A stretch of DNA of 64,000 nt from Paenisporosarcina sp. OV554 (GTDB lineage: Bacteria; Bacillota; Bacilli; Bacillales_A; Planococcaceae), in NCBI RefSeq assembly GCF_003058165.1, contig NZ_QBUC01000021.1, positions 1 to 64,000 on the forward strand, written 5' to 3'. The notes beneath the pieces were generated by a model. That model was not told the DNA's origin. It did no database searches and saw nothing but the letters and a program-made list of their open reading frames with translations. The translations under genes were made by a program, and so were the position numbers. How positions within the stretch are numbered: position 1 is the first letter of the stretch; the number at the start of each line of letters is the position of its first letter. Shown here one piece after another: positions 24,758 through 34,382 of the stretch.

Positions 24758-26272
24758 ATGGAAACAAAATTGAAACGAATCAAACATCCGGAATTAAAAG
24801 AACGCGTTGTTACGCCAGAAGAAGCTGCGTCGTGGATCACTGACGGTATGACGCTTGGCTTAAGTGGGTTTACACGTGCAGGTGATGCGAAAGCGGTTCC
24901 ATTTGCGCTAATTAAGCGTGCCGAAACTGAAACATTTAAAGTGAATATATTTACGGGAGCATCTCTTGGGTCAGATATCGACAAGGCCTTTGCTGAAGCG
25001 GGTATCGTCGGAAAACGACTGCCATTTCAAGCAGATCCAGTTATGCGTGGGAAAATAAATGATGGGGATATGATGTTTGTAGACCAACATTTGTCTCATA
25101 CAGCGGAACTTATTCGTACTGAAGTCATTGGACCAATTGACTTTGCTATTTTGGAAGCGGTTTCAATATCTAAAGATGGCTTTATTATCCCAACGACATC
25201 GGTTGGAAATTCATCAATATTTGCGGAACATGCAAAGCACATCATTGTGGAAATTAACATGGCGCAGCCAGAAATGCTTGAAGGGCTGCATGATATTTAT
25301 GACACGGGCAAGCAAGGTGTACGCAAACCGATACCACTAATGAATCCGAACGATCGGATTGGAACAACGGGCATTAAGATTGATCCTGCAAAAGTTAAAG
25401 GCATCGTGTTCACAAATCAGATGGACTCACCATCTACAATCGTGGCTCCAGACGCTGAAACAAAGCAAATGGCTGACCATTTATTAGATTTTCTTCGTGT
25501 AGAAATCCGTCAAGGGAGACTGACTGATAAACTCGCACCACTACAATCAGGCATTGGATCGGTGGCAAATGCAGTGCTACATGGGATGATTGATTCGGAA
25601 TTCACGAATCTCGACGTTTACTCGGAAGTGTTACAGGATTCGGTATTCGACTTGATTGATGCTGGAAAAGTGAATTCGGCTTCTTGCTGTTCAATTACGT
25701 TATCAGAGGACAAGATGCACCAGGTGTTTGGCAACTTCGAGAAGTACCGTGATAAACTCATCATGCGTCCACAGGAAATATCGAATCACCCGGAAATCAT
25801 ACGTCGTCTTGGACTCATCTCGATTAATACTGCACTTGAGTTCGATATTTATGGAAATGTTAACTCGACGCATGTATCAGGTACGAAAATGATGAACGGA
25901 ATCGGTGGCTCTGGTGATTTTGCTCGGAACGCACGTCTTGCGATTTTCGTCACGAAGTCCATTGCAAAAGGTGGTAAGATTTCAAGTATTGTACCGTTTG
26001 CATCACATGTTGACCATACAGAACACGATGTGGACATCGTTGTAACCGAGCAAGGTTACGCTGATCTTCGCGGCTTAGCTCCACGTGAACGAGTACCGTT
26101 AATTATTGAAAACTGTGTTCATCCAACTTATCGAGCACAGTTATGGGAATATAACACGGAAGCATTGTCACGTGGCGGTCAGACACCACACGTGCTTGAG
26201 AAAGCTTTCTCTTGGCATACGAACCTTAAGGAACATGGGACGATGCTGCAGGAAGTTAGCCAGTTGGTGTAA
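24758..26272 (+). CDS. Acetyl-CoA hydrolase/transferase family; succinate:acetate CoA-transferase type
   Basis: 504 residues, class I CoA-transferase of the succinyl-CoA:acetate (Cat1/AarC/ScpC) subgroup. The catalytic Glu is in VYSEVLQDS (residue about 290) and the GTKMMNGIGGSGDFARNA loop is typical. It would transfer CoA between acetyl-CoA, succinyl-CoA or propionyl-CoA and the free acids. Next to the D-amino-acid operon it could recover succinate as succinyl-CoA, although co-function is inference. Confidence 0.9.
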   Translation: METKLKRIKHPELKERVVTPEEAASWITDGMTLGLSGFTRAGDAKAVPFALIKRAETETFKVNIFTGASLGSDIDKAFAEAGIVGKRLPFQADPVMRGKINDGDMMFVDQHLSHTAELIRTEVIGPIDFAILEAVSISKDGFIIPTTSVGNSSIFAEHAKHIIVEINMAQPEMLEGLHDIYDTGKQGVRKPIPLMNPNDRIGTTGIKIDPAKVKGIVFTNQMDSPSTIVAPDAETKQMADHLLDFLRVEIRQGRLTDKLAPLQSGIGSVANAVLHGMIDSEFTNLDVYSEVLQDSVFDLIDAGKVNSASCCSITLSEDKMHQVFGNFEKYRDKLIMRPQEISNHPEIIRRLGLISINTALEFDIYGNVNSTHVSGTKMMNGIGGSGDFARNARLAIFVTKSIAKGGKISSIVPFASHVDHTEHDVDIVVTEQGYADLRGLAPRERVPLIIENCVHPTYRAQLWEYNTEALSRGGQTPHVLEKAFSWHTNLKEHGTMLQEVSQLV

Positions 26273-26572
26273 GTTTATTTATTGATAGTTGCAGAATAGA
26301 TTGATTTTATTACATTGAAGCAAATTAATAAAATCCCCCCATCCACTCTTTGATTGGCTGTGGGTATTTTAATGAATGTCTAATTCGGTATTAAAATATG
26401 AAAATCCCTAAAATAGTACGATATAGTGATTTATATTGTAGTATTTGGAAATCCAGTGGCTTTTATAGTCTACTGGCTTTTTTTGAAGTTAAAAAAGTGT
26501 TGAGTGTTCTATGCAGTTGTGGTAATAATTAGAATACTTAAATTTTATTAAGGGAAGGATGGGGATTCTTTA
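26273..26572. other. Intergenic region with weak terminator
   Basis: No gene. CCAGT/ACTGG (26453-26476) followed by CTTTTTTT is a weak candidate terminator. The promoter and AGGGAAGG ribosome site of the malic enzyme gene lie at the right end. Confidence 0.4.
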
Positions 26573-27754
26573 ATGGAGAAAACGATTAGTCGAGCATTAG
26601 AATTGCATCAACTACATAAAGGGAAGATGGAAACCGTCTCGAAGGTGCCTTTGAATAATAACGAAGATTTAAGTTTAGCTTATTCTCCAGGTGTTGCAGA
26701 ACCTTGTCTCGAGATTGTAAAAGAACCTTCATCAGTTCATGACTATACAATTAAAGGGAATCTTGTCGCTGTCGTTACGGATGGTTCAGCTGTATTAGGA
26801 TTGGGAAATATCGGCCCTCAAGCAGCTCTTCCTGTAATGGAAGGAAAGGCATTGCTACTAAAAAAGTTTGCTGATATTGACGCGTTTCCTATTTGTCTTG
26901 ATACGCAAGATGTCGATGAAATCATTCATATTGTAAAAATGATTAGCCCAACTTTTGGCGGCATTAATTTGGAGGATATTTCTGCACCTAGATGTTTTGA
27001 AATCGAAAAACGTTTGCGAGAGGAATGCAATATCCCTGTGTTCCATGATGATCAACATGGAACCGCAATCGTAGTAGGCGCAGGTTTACTCAACGCGCTG
27101 AAAGTTGTGAATAAGAAAATGAATGAAATTAAACTAGTTGTTAATGGAGCTGGAGCAGCGGGTATTTCGATTGTAAATCTATTGATTAAAATTGGTTTTA
27201 AACATATTGTTTTATGTGATTCAAAAGGGATTATTTACAAAGGACGTCCTGAAGGCATGAATCCGGCGAAAGATGCAATTGCTGAAGTAACGAATTTAAC
27301 TCATACTCAAGGTTCTTTGTTAGATGCTATGTCTGGCGCTGACGTCTTTATTGGTGTTTCAGTCGGGAACATACTTACGAGAGAAATGATTAGCTGCATG
27401 AATGAAGATCCAATCGTATTCGCAATGGCAAATCCTACACCTGAAATTATGCCAGATATAGCAAAAGAATTCGGTGTGCGAATAATTGCTACAGGCCGTT
27501 CGGATTTTCCAAACCAAGTAAACAATGTGTTGGTATTCCCGGGAATCTTCCGAGGCGCACTCGACGTCCGTGCCACTGACATTAATGAAACCATGAAGTT
27601 GGCTGCCACCTACGCCATCGCATCTTTAATAGATACAGCTGATCTAACGGAAGATTATATTATTCCGAATGCTTTCGATAAGAACGTTGCAAAAGCTGTC
27701 GCAGAAGCAGTTAGTAAAGCAGCTGTTGAGACTGGTGTAGCGTTAGTTAAGTAA
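26573..27754 (+). CDS. NAD(P)-dependent malic enzyme
   Basis: 393 residues, the short bacterial malic enzyme lacking the C-terminal phosphotransacetylase-like domain. Motifs: [47 protein letters not shown] (metal site), [11 protein letters not shown], the dinucleotide fold [13 protein letters not shown], and [10 protein letters not shown]. Converts malate to pyruvate and CO2. ATG 26573. Monocistronic with terminator at 27812. Confidence 0.93.
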   Translation: MEKTISRALELHQLHKGKMETVSKVPLNNNEDLSLAYSPGVAEPCLEIVKEPSSVHDYTIKGNLVAVVTDGSAVLGLGNIGPQAALPVMEGKALLLKKFADIDAFPICLDTQDVDEIIHIVKMISPTFGGINLEDISAPRCFEIEKRLREECNIPVFHDDQHGTAIVVGAGLLNALKVVNKKMNEIKLVVNGAGAAGISIVNLLIKIGFKHIVLCDSKGIIYKGRPEGMNPAKDAIAEVTNLTHTQGSLLDAMSGADVFIGVSVGNILTREMISCMNEDPIVFAMANPTPEIMPDIAKEFGVRIIATGRSDFPNQVNNVLVFPGIFRGALDVRATDINETMKLAATYAIASLIDTADLTEDYIIPNAFDKNVAKAVAEAVSKAAVETGVALVK

Positions 27755-27811
27755 ATACAAAAAATGTTCTAGATGCATGTAGAATACTGTGAGATTAGTA
27801 ATAATCATTTT

Positions 27812-27840
27812 GGCTGCCTTTACAGGGCAGCTTTTCTTAT
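27812..27840 (+). terminator. Terminator after malic enzyme gene
   Basis: GGCTGCC / GGGCAGC stem with seven-base loop, followed by TTTTCTTATTT. The same hairpin with TTTTC recurs at about 30166-30190, and both are followed by a GAATACTT-like composite repeat. Confidence 0.8.
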
Positions 27841-28000
27841 TTAGTTATGAAGAAATACTTCCGAATCGTTTCTAGGTACTACCAACTGTTAGTTGAAGAA
27901 GAGATAGTAATTAACTAATAAAAAAGATAATAAATTTAATAAGCACTTAGTCTATGCTTAATCGTATGAAGAACAATAATTTTATATTAGGAGATTTAAT

Positions 28001-28186
28001 ATGCACTTTTCCCAGCTTGCAGTTTCACCTGTGTACATCATAGTGACAATATTATGTATTGGATATCTGATTTTTTTGCGTGAAGATAAAGGCTGTTATA
28101 TTTTCATAGGAAGAATATATTCAATTCTCCATATAGCTATTTATCTTTTTGCTCTTTATCTCTACATAATTGGAAATAATCTTTAA
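28001..28186 (+). CDS. Small membrane protein (61 aa)
   Basis: Two hydrophobic segments (about 9-27 and 36-58) with a charged turn REDKG between them. ATG 28001 follows TTAGGAGA. No family recognised. It is four bases upstream of a frame leading to the YxiJ-like gene, so the two may be co-transcribed. Confidence 0.6.
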   Translation: MHFSQLAVSPVYIIVTILCIGYLIFLREDKGCYIFIGRIYSILHIAIYLFALYLYIIGNNL

Positions 28187-28237
28187 CTAATGGATATTGT
28201 TGACTGCTATTCAAAGCAAACCTTGGGGGAATCAAAG

Positions 28238-28603
28238 TTGACAAAAGATCCTATAAAAGAATTGAAATTGCTTTATGAAAAAGATTTATCTGCAAGTTTC
28301 CCTTCAGATGATATTGTGAAAATGGAGAAAGATTTTCAAGAGAGAGAAGAGGAAATAGATTGTTTTATAGGTGATTTCAATGAATTTTGTGACCTAATAG
28401 CAGGTAGTTGTTTATATGTAATTGCTGATAAAAAAATCCCTAACTATCAACGCAGATTCTTAAATAAGGATTTTTTTACCGAGTATCCCCAATATCAATT
28501 TATAGAACATTCGATTAGTAAGTATCCGCACTTTTATAATGAATTGAAAAACTTTGAAAGGGCTAGAGTATTATTGGTCAAAGTAATACATTCGCCCCAA
28601 TAG
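28238..28603 (+). CDS. YxiJ-family protein
   Basis: 121 residues from TTG 28238 (GGGGGAATC upstream). The segment GDFNEFCDLIAGSCLYVI and the ending YPQYQFIEHSISKYPHFYNEL match the YxiJ family, known from the wapA toxin/immunity region of B. subtilis. Its role is unknown; an immunity-like role is suggested only by the family's usual neighbourhood. No toxin gene is visible in this window. Confidence 0.7.
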   Translation: MTKDPIKELKLLYEKDLSASFPSDDIVKMEKDFQEREEEIDCFIGDFNEFCDLIAGSCLYVIADKKIPNYQRRFLNKDFFTEYPQYQFIEHSISKYPHFYNELKNFERARVLLVKVIHSPQ

Positions 28604-28682
28604 TACTATTTTTGTGGCATTCGTTTCATCCTATTCATTCGTTTGGGATTATTTAATACGAAATCCAGATTGATTTTGGACA

Positions 28683-28973
28683 ATGAGCGAAAATCACAAC
28701 TATCTAGATGATGAGAATTTTGTGGGACGGGGATTTACAGATAATTTCTTTATCCGCCCTAAAGATGTCCTTCCATTTTTCGAACAATTTAATCTTGAAA
28801 AGCTACATTTGATTAGTTGCGAAAGTTTTTTATATCTCCGTGAGGCAGAACTTCTTAGCCAGTCACCTGAAATGGTAGCTGCATGGCTGGACTTGGCAGG
28901 GCAAGTATGTGAACGCGAAGATATGCTGAGTTTAGCAGAACATATCATGTATATTACTAGGAACGTCGAATAA
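28683..28973 (+). pseudogene. C-terminal fragment of a SAM-dependent methyltransferase
   Basis: The 96 codons read as the C-terminal third of a class I methyltransferase of the Bacillus type (RPKDVLPFFEQFNLEKLHLI, SCESFLYLREAELLSQSPE, WLDLAGQVCEREDMLSLAEH). The SAM-binding N-terminal domain (GxGxG) is absent and no ribosome site precedes ATG 28683. A truncated gene is therefore the best reading. Confidence 0.65.
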
Positions 28974-29142
28974 GCTTTAATACAAATAACAGGGCAGGTC
29001 AGTTCAGTTTCAGAGAAAGAAAAAAATCACTCGAATCCCTCCATCCCATGTTCGGCTCGAAGGGGTATATCTTATGGCCGTTGCACAGTTCTCACCACAT
29101 TAATATTTTCAGGCTTATGTTAATCATAGGAGGGGAAACAAA

Positions 29143-30009
29143 ATGAAGAAATTAAAATATTGGGGAGTGGCGGCGGTAATTGGGTTGCTGATTGGTGTAG
29201 CATTTTGGTGGGCAACATCCGAGGTGAAAGACCGAAAGGACCCGCTAAACAAATCTGACGCATTTGTGTACAGTGATAACGGTATACTTTATTGGTTCGA
29301 ACTAACGAGTCGAAAAGGGAAAGTGGAAGGTAAACTTCATCAACAGAAATTCATAGAAGAAATCGGGAAAGCACCGTTTATGGAAGAAAAAAAATTCCCC
29401 CTGACTGGAGAAACAACTGAAAAAGGGTATGAATTTAAGGTGAATAATGGCGGGGAAATCATGAGTTTTGACGCTTGGTTTTCTGGGCCACATCTTTTAG
29501 TACAAAAGCAAGGGGAAAAAGACAACAAATTATACAATCCTGTTGACCAGGAAGAACTCGATGAATATGTAAAATCTATACAATTCTATCATTCGGAAGA
29601 AAAAGAAAAAAACCGTATAAAAAAATTTTTCTCCGAGCTTGATAGTGTTTATGGATATCTTTACTCCACGGAGAACGGATCGTTCCAGCTGTTCCTGAAA
29701 ATCGATGAAGCCCTACTCCAAGGCGAATTGACAGGTTCTCTTCTTTTGATGAATGACACGGGGAATAAAAACAACCCGTACGAAGAAACCAGATATGTTT
29801 TGAACGGAATAACAGACGGACAAATGGTGCGTTTCTTCACCATCGTAGACGGAAAAGAAACCAGGTTGACAGGAAATTTTTATGAGGCTGCCACTGGTTT
29901 TGATCTGACGTTTTGGACGGCTAATCAAAAACTACCGTTTCATGCTGTAACTGAAGAAGAATTTAAACGGAGTTACGAGGAATTTAAAACGAAGGCACAA
30001 TCGTTTTAA
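29143..30009 (+). CDS. Membrane-anchored hypothetical protein with two related halves
   Basis: 288 residues. A single N-terminal hydrophobic segment (about 7-26) acts as signal anchor or signal peptide without lipobox Cys. Two extracellular repeats follow (starting DAFVYSDNGILYWFELTSRKG and VYGYLYSTENGSFQLFLKI), each beta-rich. ATG 29143 follows AGGAGGGG. The architecture resembles Bacillus extracytoplasmic proteins of unknown role. A type-A-like repeat (ACAGGGCAGGTCAGTT, about 28989) lies upstream. Confidence 0.65.
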   Translation: MKKLKYWGVAAVIGLLIGVAFWWATSEVKDRKDPLNKSDAFVYSDNGILYWFELTSRKGKVEGKLHQQKFIEEIGKAPFMEEKKFPLTGETTEKGYEFKVNNGGEIMSFDAWFSGPHLLVQKQGEKDNKLYNPVDQEELDEYVKSIQFYHSEEKEKNRIKKFFSELDSVYGYLYSTENGSFQLFLKIDEALLQGELTGSLLLMNDTGNKNNPYEETRYVLNGITDGQMVRFFTIVDGKETRLTGNFYEAATGFDLTFWTANQKLPFHAVTEEEFKRSYEEFKTKAQSF

Positions 30010-30430
30010 AATTAGGAGGGCTTCCTCCTTATTTAACTAACGCGACATTGCAGCTAAGCCTCTCTTTGTTTATGCAATCAAGGCTGCACAGACAAAAAAA
30101 ATAAAGATTACCTATGTTATTCAGAAAGATTACTTCACACAAACAATTTTATATATGGGAGAATCGGCTGCCTATACAGGGCAGCTTTTCACATTAAGTA
30201 ATGTAGTCGAATACTTTCTAATCGTAGTGTTATGTCAACCTGTCAGGCATGGAATTTACAATCCATTTGAGTAATTGAATCGAGGTTTTATGAACGGACC
30301 ATCTAGTTTCTTGTTCAACTAACGAAGCAACAGGATAGTTTAATAACAGTTATTGAAGAGTGAACCATTGTTCTATTTATTCGTGTTATTCGTATGATAT
30401 TAATGAATATAACGAATTGGAGGAGGATAC
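30010..30430. repeat. Repeat-rich intergenic region (composite dispersed repeat, copy 3)
   Basis: Holds a degenerate type-A/B start (TTTAACTAACGCGACA at about 30032), the GGCTGCC/GGGCAGC terminator (30166-30190), a TATGTCAACCT repeat (30231), GAACGGACCATCTAGTTTC and a type-A-like end (TTCAACTAACGAAGCAACAGG, 30314 on). Copies with the same order lie at about 431-560 and 1306-1400. No gene seen. Confidence 0.65.
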
Positions 30431-31423
30431 ATGAAAGCAATTGTGTACACAAAGTACGGTCCCCCCGACGTACTTCAATTGAAAGAAGTAGAAAAGCCTA
30501 CTCCTAAGGAAAATGAAATACTGGTAAAAGTAAAAGCGACAACCGTAACAGTAGCAGATATTCGGTCACGGAGTTTTACAGTTCCTCCCGCTTTTTGGCT
30601 GCCTGCCCGAATAACACTTGGTTTCAGACAACCCAAAAAAGAGATATTGGGGATGGAGTTAGCTGTAGAAGTTGAGTCAGTTGGGAAAGATGTCAAAAGG
30701 TTTAAGGAAGGTGACCAGGTTTTTGCGGCTTCACTGACCAGTTTTGGTGCCTATGCCGAGTATAAGTGTCTTCCAGAAGATGGCCCAGTCACTCTTAAAC
30801 CCTCCAACATCACTTATGAGGAAGCCGCAGCCATTCCCATAGGCGCACGAACAGCATTGTATTTTCTTAGAAAAGCTAATATTCAGAGTGGCCAAAAGGT
30901 CCTTGTTTATGGAGCTTCAGGAAGTGTAGGAACTTATGCAGTACAGATTGCAAAGTTCTTCGGAGCAAACGTTACAGGAGTATGCAGTACCACGAATGTA
31001 GAATTGGTAAAATCTCTGGGAGCCGATCAGGTAATTGATTACACTGCAGAAGATTTTTCTAGTAAAGGCGAGACTTATGATGTTATCTTTGAAGCGGTAG
31101 ACAAGAGTTCGTTTTCAGCTTGTATGAAATCGCTAAAGAATAACGGAACCTATATAAATGTCACTGTACCGTTACCAGGTGTCCGAATGTTATGGACTAA
31201 ATTGACAAGCAGCAAGAAATTATTATTGAGTCGAAATTCACCTGAAACTTCAGAAGCACTAAACTTCCTTAAAGAACTTGTTGAAATGGGGAAGTTAAAA
31301 GTGGTCATTGATAGGTACTATGAGTTTGAAGAGATAGTTGAGGCTCATAGATATGTCGAGAAAGGACACAAAAAGGGAAATGTCGTCATAACTGTGGGAA
31401 CATATAACAACAAATCCAAATAA
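30431..31423 (+). CDS. NAD(P)H quinone oxidoreductase-like MDR protein
   Basis: 330-residue medium-chain dehydrogenase/reductase of the zinc-independent quinone-oxidoreductase type. [17 protein letters not shown] start, [18 protein letters not shown], cofactor fold [20 protein letters not shown], and [13 protein letters not shown]. No structural or catalytic zinc Cys ladder is seen. ATG 30431 follows TGGAGGAGG. Likely substrate unknown; a stand-alone gene. Confidence 0.88.
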   Translation: MKAIVYTKYGPPDVLQLKEVEKPTPKENEILVKVKATTVTVADIRSRSFTVPPAFWLPARITLGFRQPKKEILGMELAVEVESVGKDVKRFKEGDQVFAASLTSFGAYAEYKCLPEDGPVTLKPSNITYEEAAAIPIGARTALYFLRKANIQSGQKVLVYGASGSVGTYAVQIAKFFGANVTGVCSTTNVELVKSLGADQVIDYTAEDFSSKGETYDVIFEAVDKSSFSACMKSLKNNGTYINVTVPLPGVRMLWTKLTSSKKLLLSRNSPETSEALNFLKELVEMGKLKVVIDRYYEFEEIVEAHRYVEKGHKKGNVVITVGTYNNKSK

Positions 31424-31815
31424 CTGAAGCACAAATAACTCGACGATCGACATATTCTACCGTCCTGAAGCGTGGATTTATAGTTGGTAATAGGAGCTTC
31501 CGTTAAATAGCTTTTGCTTTGTAGTACTTCTAAAGCCAAATCTGTAAGCAGACCACCGAGATGCCGTTCACTTGCCCGCCAAAGCAATAATTTAAGAGTC
31601 GGGCTGATTCGTATCATAGGTTTCATGGATAGATTTTCAAGTGTATCTAGGTAATTACTAGCTTGTAAAGGAACAAATGAGGTCACATTCCATACATCCT
31701 TTGGCCCCTTTTTATGAGTGTCCGAGATTCGGGGGTATAGTTCATGTAGCTTCAGCTTCCTGTTTAGATAGTTATGCCGAGCAGGATGGACAATAAGATT
31801 GATGTGAGTTTCCAG
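31345..31815 (-). other. Long minus-strand frame of uncertain nature, probably a truncated gene
   Basis: The frame is open from a TAA at 31818-31816 to 31345 (about 156 codons) and has coding-like composition, e.g. NLIVHPARHNYLNRKLKLHE, RASERHLGGLLTDLALEVLQ. An AGGGAGG plus ATG just upstream (about 31820-31840) is in a different frame, and its last 26 codons overlap the oxidoreductase gene, so both ends look damaged. I could not identify the family. Confidence 0.35.
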
Positions 31816-31987
31816 TTAATCATGATGATACCTCCCTTGATGCATGGTGGGTAGGTGCTTTAGACATGTGTAATGAGGCACATTAATTTGCTCTTAATTC
31901 TATATTTCTGTTTTTCTCTTGAAACTTATGCAATTCTGTGTCAATGTTAATAATGATAATGCATTAAACGAATTTCATAATTGAAAC

Positions 31988-32080
31988 ATGTGGGGGGGCC
32001 AGTGTTGCTGGTTGAGACCGTATCCTTAAGATACACACCCTTGGAACCTGATCTGGATAACACCAGCGTAGGGAACATAT
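31988..32080 (+). ncRNA. TPP (thi-box) riboswitch
   Basis: Canonical thiamine pyrophosphate aptamer: GGGGGCC start, CTGGTTGAGA (pyrimidine-sensing arm), CACCCTTGGAACCTGATCTG, GGATAACACCAGCGTAGGGAA. It sits upstream of a hairpin with T run (32107-32137) and the thiamine-precursor transporter genes, so TPP should cause premature termination. Confidence 0.96.
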
Positions 32081-32106
32081 TTAAACATTTTTATTTGTGT
32101 TGATAT

Positions 32107-32137
32107 GCGTCCTAGGTACCTACCTAGGGCGCTTTTT
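32107..32137 (+). terminator. Expression-platform terminator of the TPP riboswitch
   Basis: GCGTCCTAGG pairs with CCTAGGGCGC (one G-U) with six-base loop, followed by five T. Located 27 bases after the aptamer and 180 bases before the first gene. Confidence 0.88.
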
Positions 32138-32316
32138 CATTTAAATAAAAAATGTTTAAGTTATTAGTCGATATGCCTCTTAGCACCTGGTTAGTTAGAT
32201 TTTGGTGTGATTCTGCGTTTCTGAGAAAGAATTTGGCTTTACTTAAGAATATGTTTCCTCCTTTCGTTCCGTACCGTCGTTTAATGCTCTCAACAGATTT
32301 GGAAAAGGGAGAGAAA

Positions 32317-33327
32317 ATGATGAAAAAATGGTTAGGATTATTACTAATTATTATGATGTTAACCGCTTGCGGCAATGGTGACAACGCTAGCTCTGGAACC
32401 AATGATTCGAGCGGAAAGTTGAAGAAAGTAACAGTGGTATTGGATTGGACACCGAATACGAATCATACAGGCTTATATGTAGCAAGAGACAAAGGCTATT
32501 TTAAGGAACAGGGTCTTGATGTAGAAATTATCATGCCAGGTGAAGCCGGTGCTAATCAACTTGTGGCTTCGGGAAAGGCTGAATTCGGAGTTAGTTATCA
32601 GGAATCCTTAACAGAAGCACGTGTACAAGATGTACCAATAGTTTCGATTGCTGCCGTAATTCAACATAATACATCTGGTTTTGCGTCTCCAGCTGAAAAA
32701 GAGATTACTTCACCAAAAGATTATGAAGGTAAAGCCTATGGAGGCTGGGGTGCTCCAGTTGAAAAAGCAGTGATTTCTTCTTTAATGAAACAACAGGGTG
32801 CAGATGTGGAGAAAGTTGATATGGTAAATATGGGCGATACAGACTTCTTTACAGCCGTAAAAAGAGATGTAGACTTTGCATGGATCTATTACGCTTGGAC
32901 AGGTATTGAAGCTGAACTTCGTGGAGAGAAATTGAATATGCAATATCTGACCAATTACTCAGATAAGCTAGATTACTATACGCCTGTTCTGATAACTAAT
33001 GAGACGTTGATAGCAGAAGATCCCGATACCGTTCGTGCTTTTGTAAAAGCAACATCCCAAGGTTATGAATACACAATGGATCATCCAGAAGAAGCGGCGG
33101 GAGTTTTAATAAAGGCAGTACCAGAGTTAGATCCAGAGTTGGTTAAAGCAAGTCAAAAATGGTTGTCTCCAAAGTATCAAGATGATGCATCACAATGGGG
33201 AATACAAGATAAAAAGGTTTGGGAAAACTACGCACAATGGATGTATGATAATGGATTATTAGAAGGCAAACTAGACGTAGAGAAAGCCTTTACGAATGAA
33301 TTTTTACCTAAAAAGGAGAATGAATAG
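32317..33327 (+). CDS. thiY: ThiY-type substrate-binding lipoprotein (HMP-precursor uptake)
   Basis: 336 residues from ATG 32317 (AAAAGGGAGAG upstream; the open frame to 32152 crosses the riboswitch terminator and is rejected). Lipoprotein signal with lipobox LTAC, Cys 18. NMT1/THI5-like domain: VVLDWTPNTNHTGLYVARDK, YFKEQGLDVEII, ELVASGKAEFGVSYQ-like segment. Binds N-formyl-4-amino-5-aminomethyl-2-methylpyrimidine in characterised homologues. First gene of the riboswitch-controlled operon. Confidence 0.93.
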   Translation: MMKKWLGLLLIIMMLTACGNGDNASSGTNDSSGKLKKVTVVLDWTPNTNHTGLYVARDKGYFKEQGLDVEIIMPGEAGANQLVASGKAEFGVSYQESLTEARVQDVPIVSIAAVIQHNTSGFASPAEKEITSPKDYEGKAYGGWGAPVEKAVISSLMKQQGADVEKVDMVNMGDTDFFTAVKRDVDFAWIYYAWTGIEAELRGEKLNMQYLTNYSDKLDYYTPVLITNETLIAEDPDTVRAFVKATSQGYEYTMDHPEEAAGVLIKAVPELDPELVKASQKWLSPKYQDDASQWGIQDKKVWENYAQWMYDNGLLEGKLDVEKAFTNEFLPKKENE

Positions 33328-33621
33328 ATGAATAACTCTTTAGTTAGCATTCAGATCATACCGAAAACAAAAAATGGTGAAGATTCAATTCCATATGTTG
33401 ATCAAGCGATTGCCGTCATAAAGGATTCAGGAATACGTTATGAGGTCCATCCACTTGAAACCACATTGGAAGGGAATTTGACAGAAATTTTCTCTGTTAT
33501 CGAGAAAATGAATGAGCGAATGATGGAGGCTGGCTGTGTAAATGTCATTTCCCAAGTAAAAATCCTTTATCAGCCAAGCGGTGTTTCGATGGATAAATTG
33601 ACAGAGAAATACCGATCATGA
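33328..33621 (+). CDS. Thiamine-binding MTH1187 family protein (YqgV-like)
   Basis: 97 residues of the MTH1187/YkoF small ferredoxin-like family: SLVSIQIIPKT, VDQAIAVIKDSGIRYEVHPL, ETTLEGNLTEIF. Family members bind thiamine or pyrimidine in some structures. The ATG is directly after the stop of thiY and the TGA overlaps the next ATG (ATGA), so it is embedded in the thi operon. Confidence 0.9.
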   Translation: MNNSLVSIQIIPKTKNGEDSIPYVDQAIAVIKDSGIRYEVHPLETTLEGNLTEIFSVIEKMNERMMEAGCVNVISQVKILYQPSGVSMDKLTEKYRS

Positions 33622-34382
33622 AAGTTTTCCATAGAGGGTGGAGACCATTATTGGTCCTCATCCTTTTAGTTGCCATATGGCAACTATCCTGTTGGTTATT
33701 CGAAATACCGAAGTGGCTACTGCCAGCACCATCTGAAATATGGTTAGAAGGAATAACAGGCTGGGGAAATTACAGGAGTCATTTAGTATCAACGGTTAAG
33801 TTGTCCTTTATGGGGCTTTTGATAGGTAGTGGAGTTGGCATTATCATAGCTGTCACTTTACACAGTTTACCAAAGCTTAGAGAGGCATTTTATCCAATTA
33901 TTATTTTGACACAAAACATTCCTATCATTGTGTTGGCTCCGTTGTTGGTAATATGGTTTGGATTTGGAATGCTACCCAAAATCATTGTCATCACATTAGT
34001 TTGTTTTTTCCCAATAACTGTTGCTGCTTTGGATGGATTTCGACATACGACTGCTGAGCTTACGCATTATATGAAAATGGCTGGTGCATCGAAGAAGCAG
34101 ATTTTTTGGAAAGTAGAGTGGCCATATGCATTACCTTCATTATTTTCAGGACTGAAAATAGCTGCTACCTACAGCGTGATGGGCGCTGTTATCTCTGAAT
34201 GGCTGGGTGCCAAAGAAGGAATTGGAGTATTTATGACTCTTGCGTCATCTTCATTTCGGACAGATCGTGTCTTTGTAGCAATCTTTCTCATTATGATTTT
34301 AAGCTTAATATTCTTCGCTTTAATTTCTTCATTGGAGAAAATCATCGTGAAATGGAAACCTAAAGGAGAGGGAAAAAATTAA
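33618..34382 (+). CDS. thiX: ThiX-type ABC transporter permease
   Basis: 254 residues, six membrane segments, EAA loop MKMAGASKKQIFWKVEWPYA and the SsuC/ThiX-like tail VFMTLASSSFRTDRVFVAIF. Pore of the HMP-precursor importer; overlaps the MTH1187 gene by four bases and the proposed start of thiZ by five. Confidence 0.92.
   Translation: MKVFHRGWRPLLVLILLVAIWQLSCWLFEIPKWLLPAPSEIWLEGITGWGNYRSHLVSTVKLSFMGLLIGSGVGIIIAVTLHSLPKLREAFYPIIILTQNIPIIVLAPLLVIWFGFGMLPKIIVITLVCFFPITVAALDGFRHTTAELTHYMKMAGASKKQIFWKVEWPYALPSLFSGLKIAATYSVMGAVISEWLGAKEGIGVFMTLASSSFRTDRVFVAIFLIMILSLIFFALISSLEKIIVKWKPKGEGKN

Noticed and set aside
31945-31970. Fur-like box (AATAATGATAATGCATTAA)
   Set aside because: AT-rich chance match upstream of a TPP riboswitch; no iron-related gene follows.
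32152-32316. N-terminal extension of the thiY frame
   Set aside because: It begins within 20 bases of the riboswitch terminator and is not lipoprotein-like; ATG 32317 has a good site and signal peptide.
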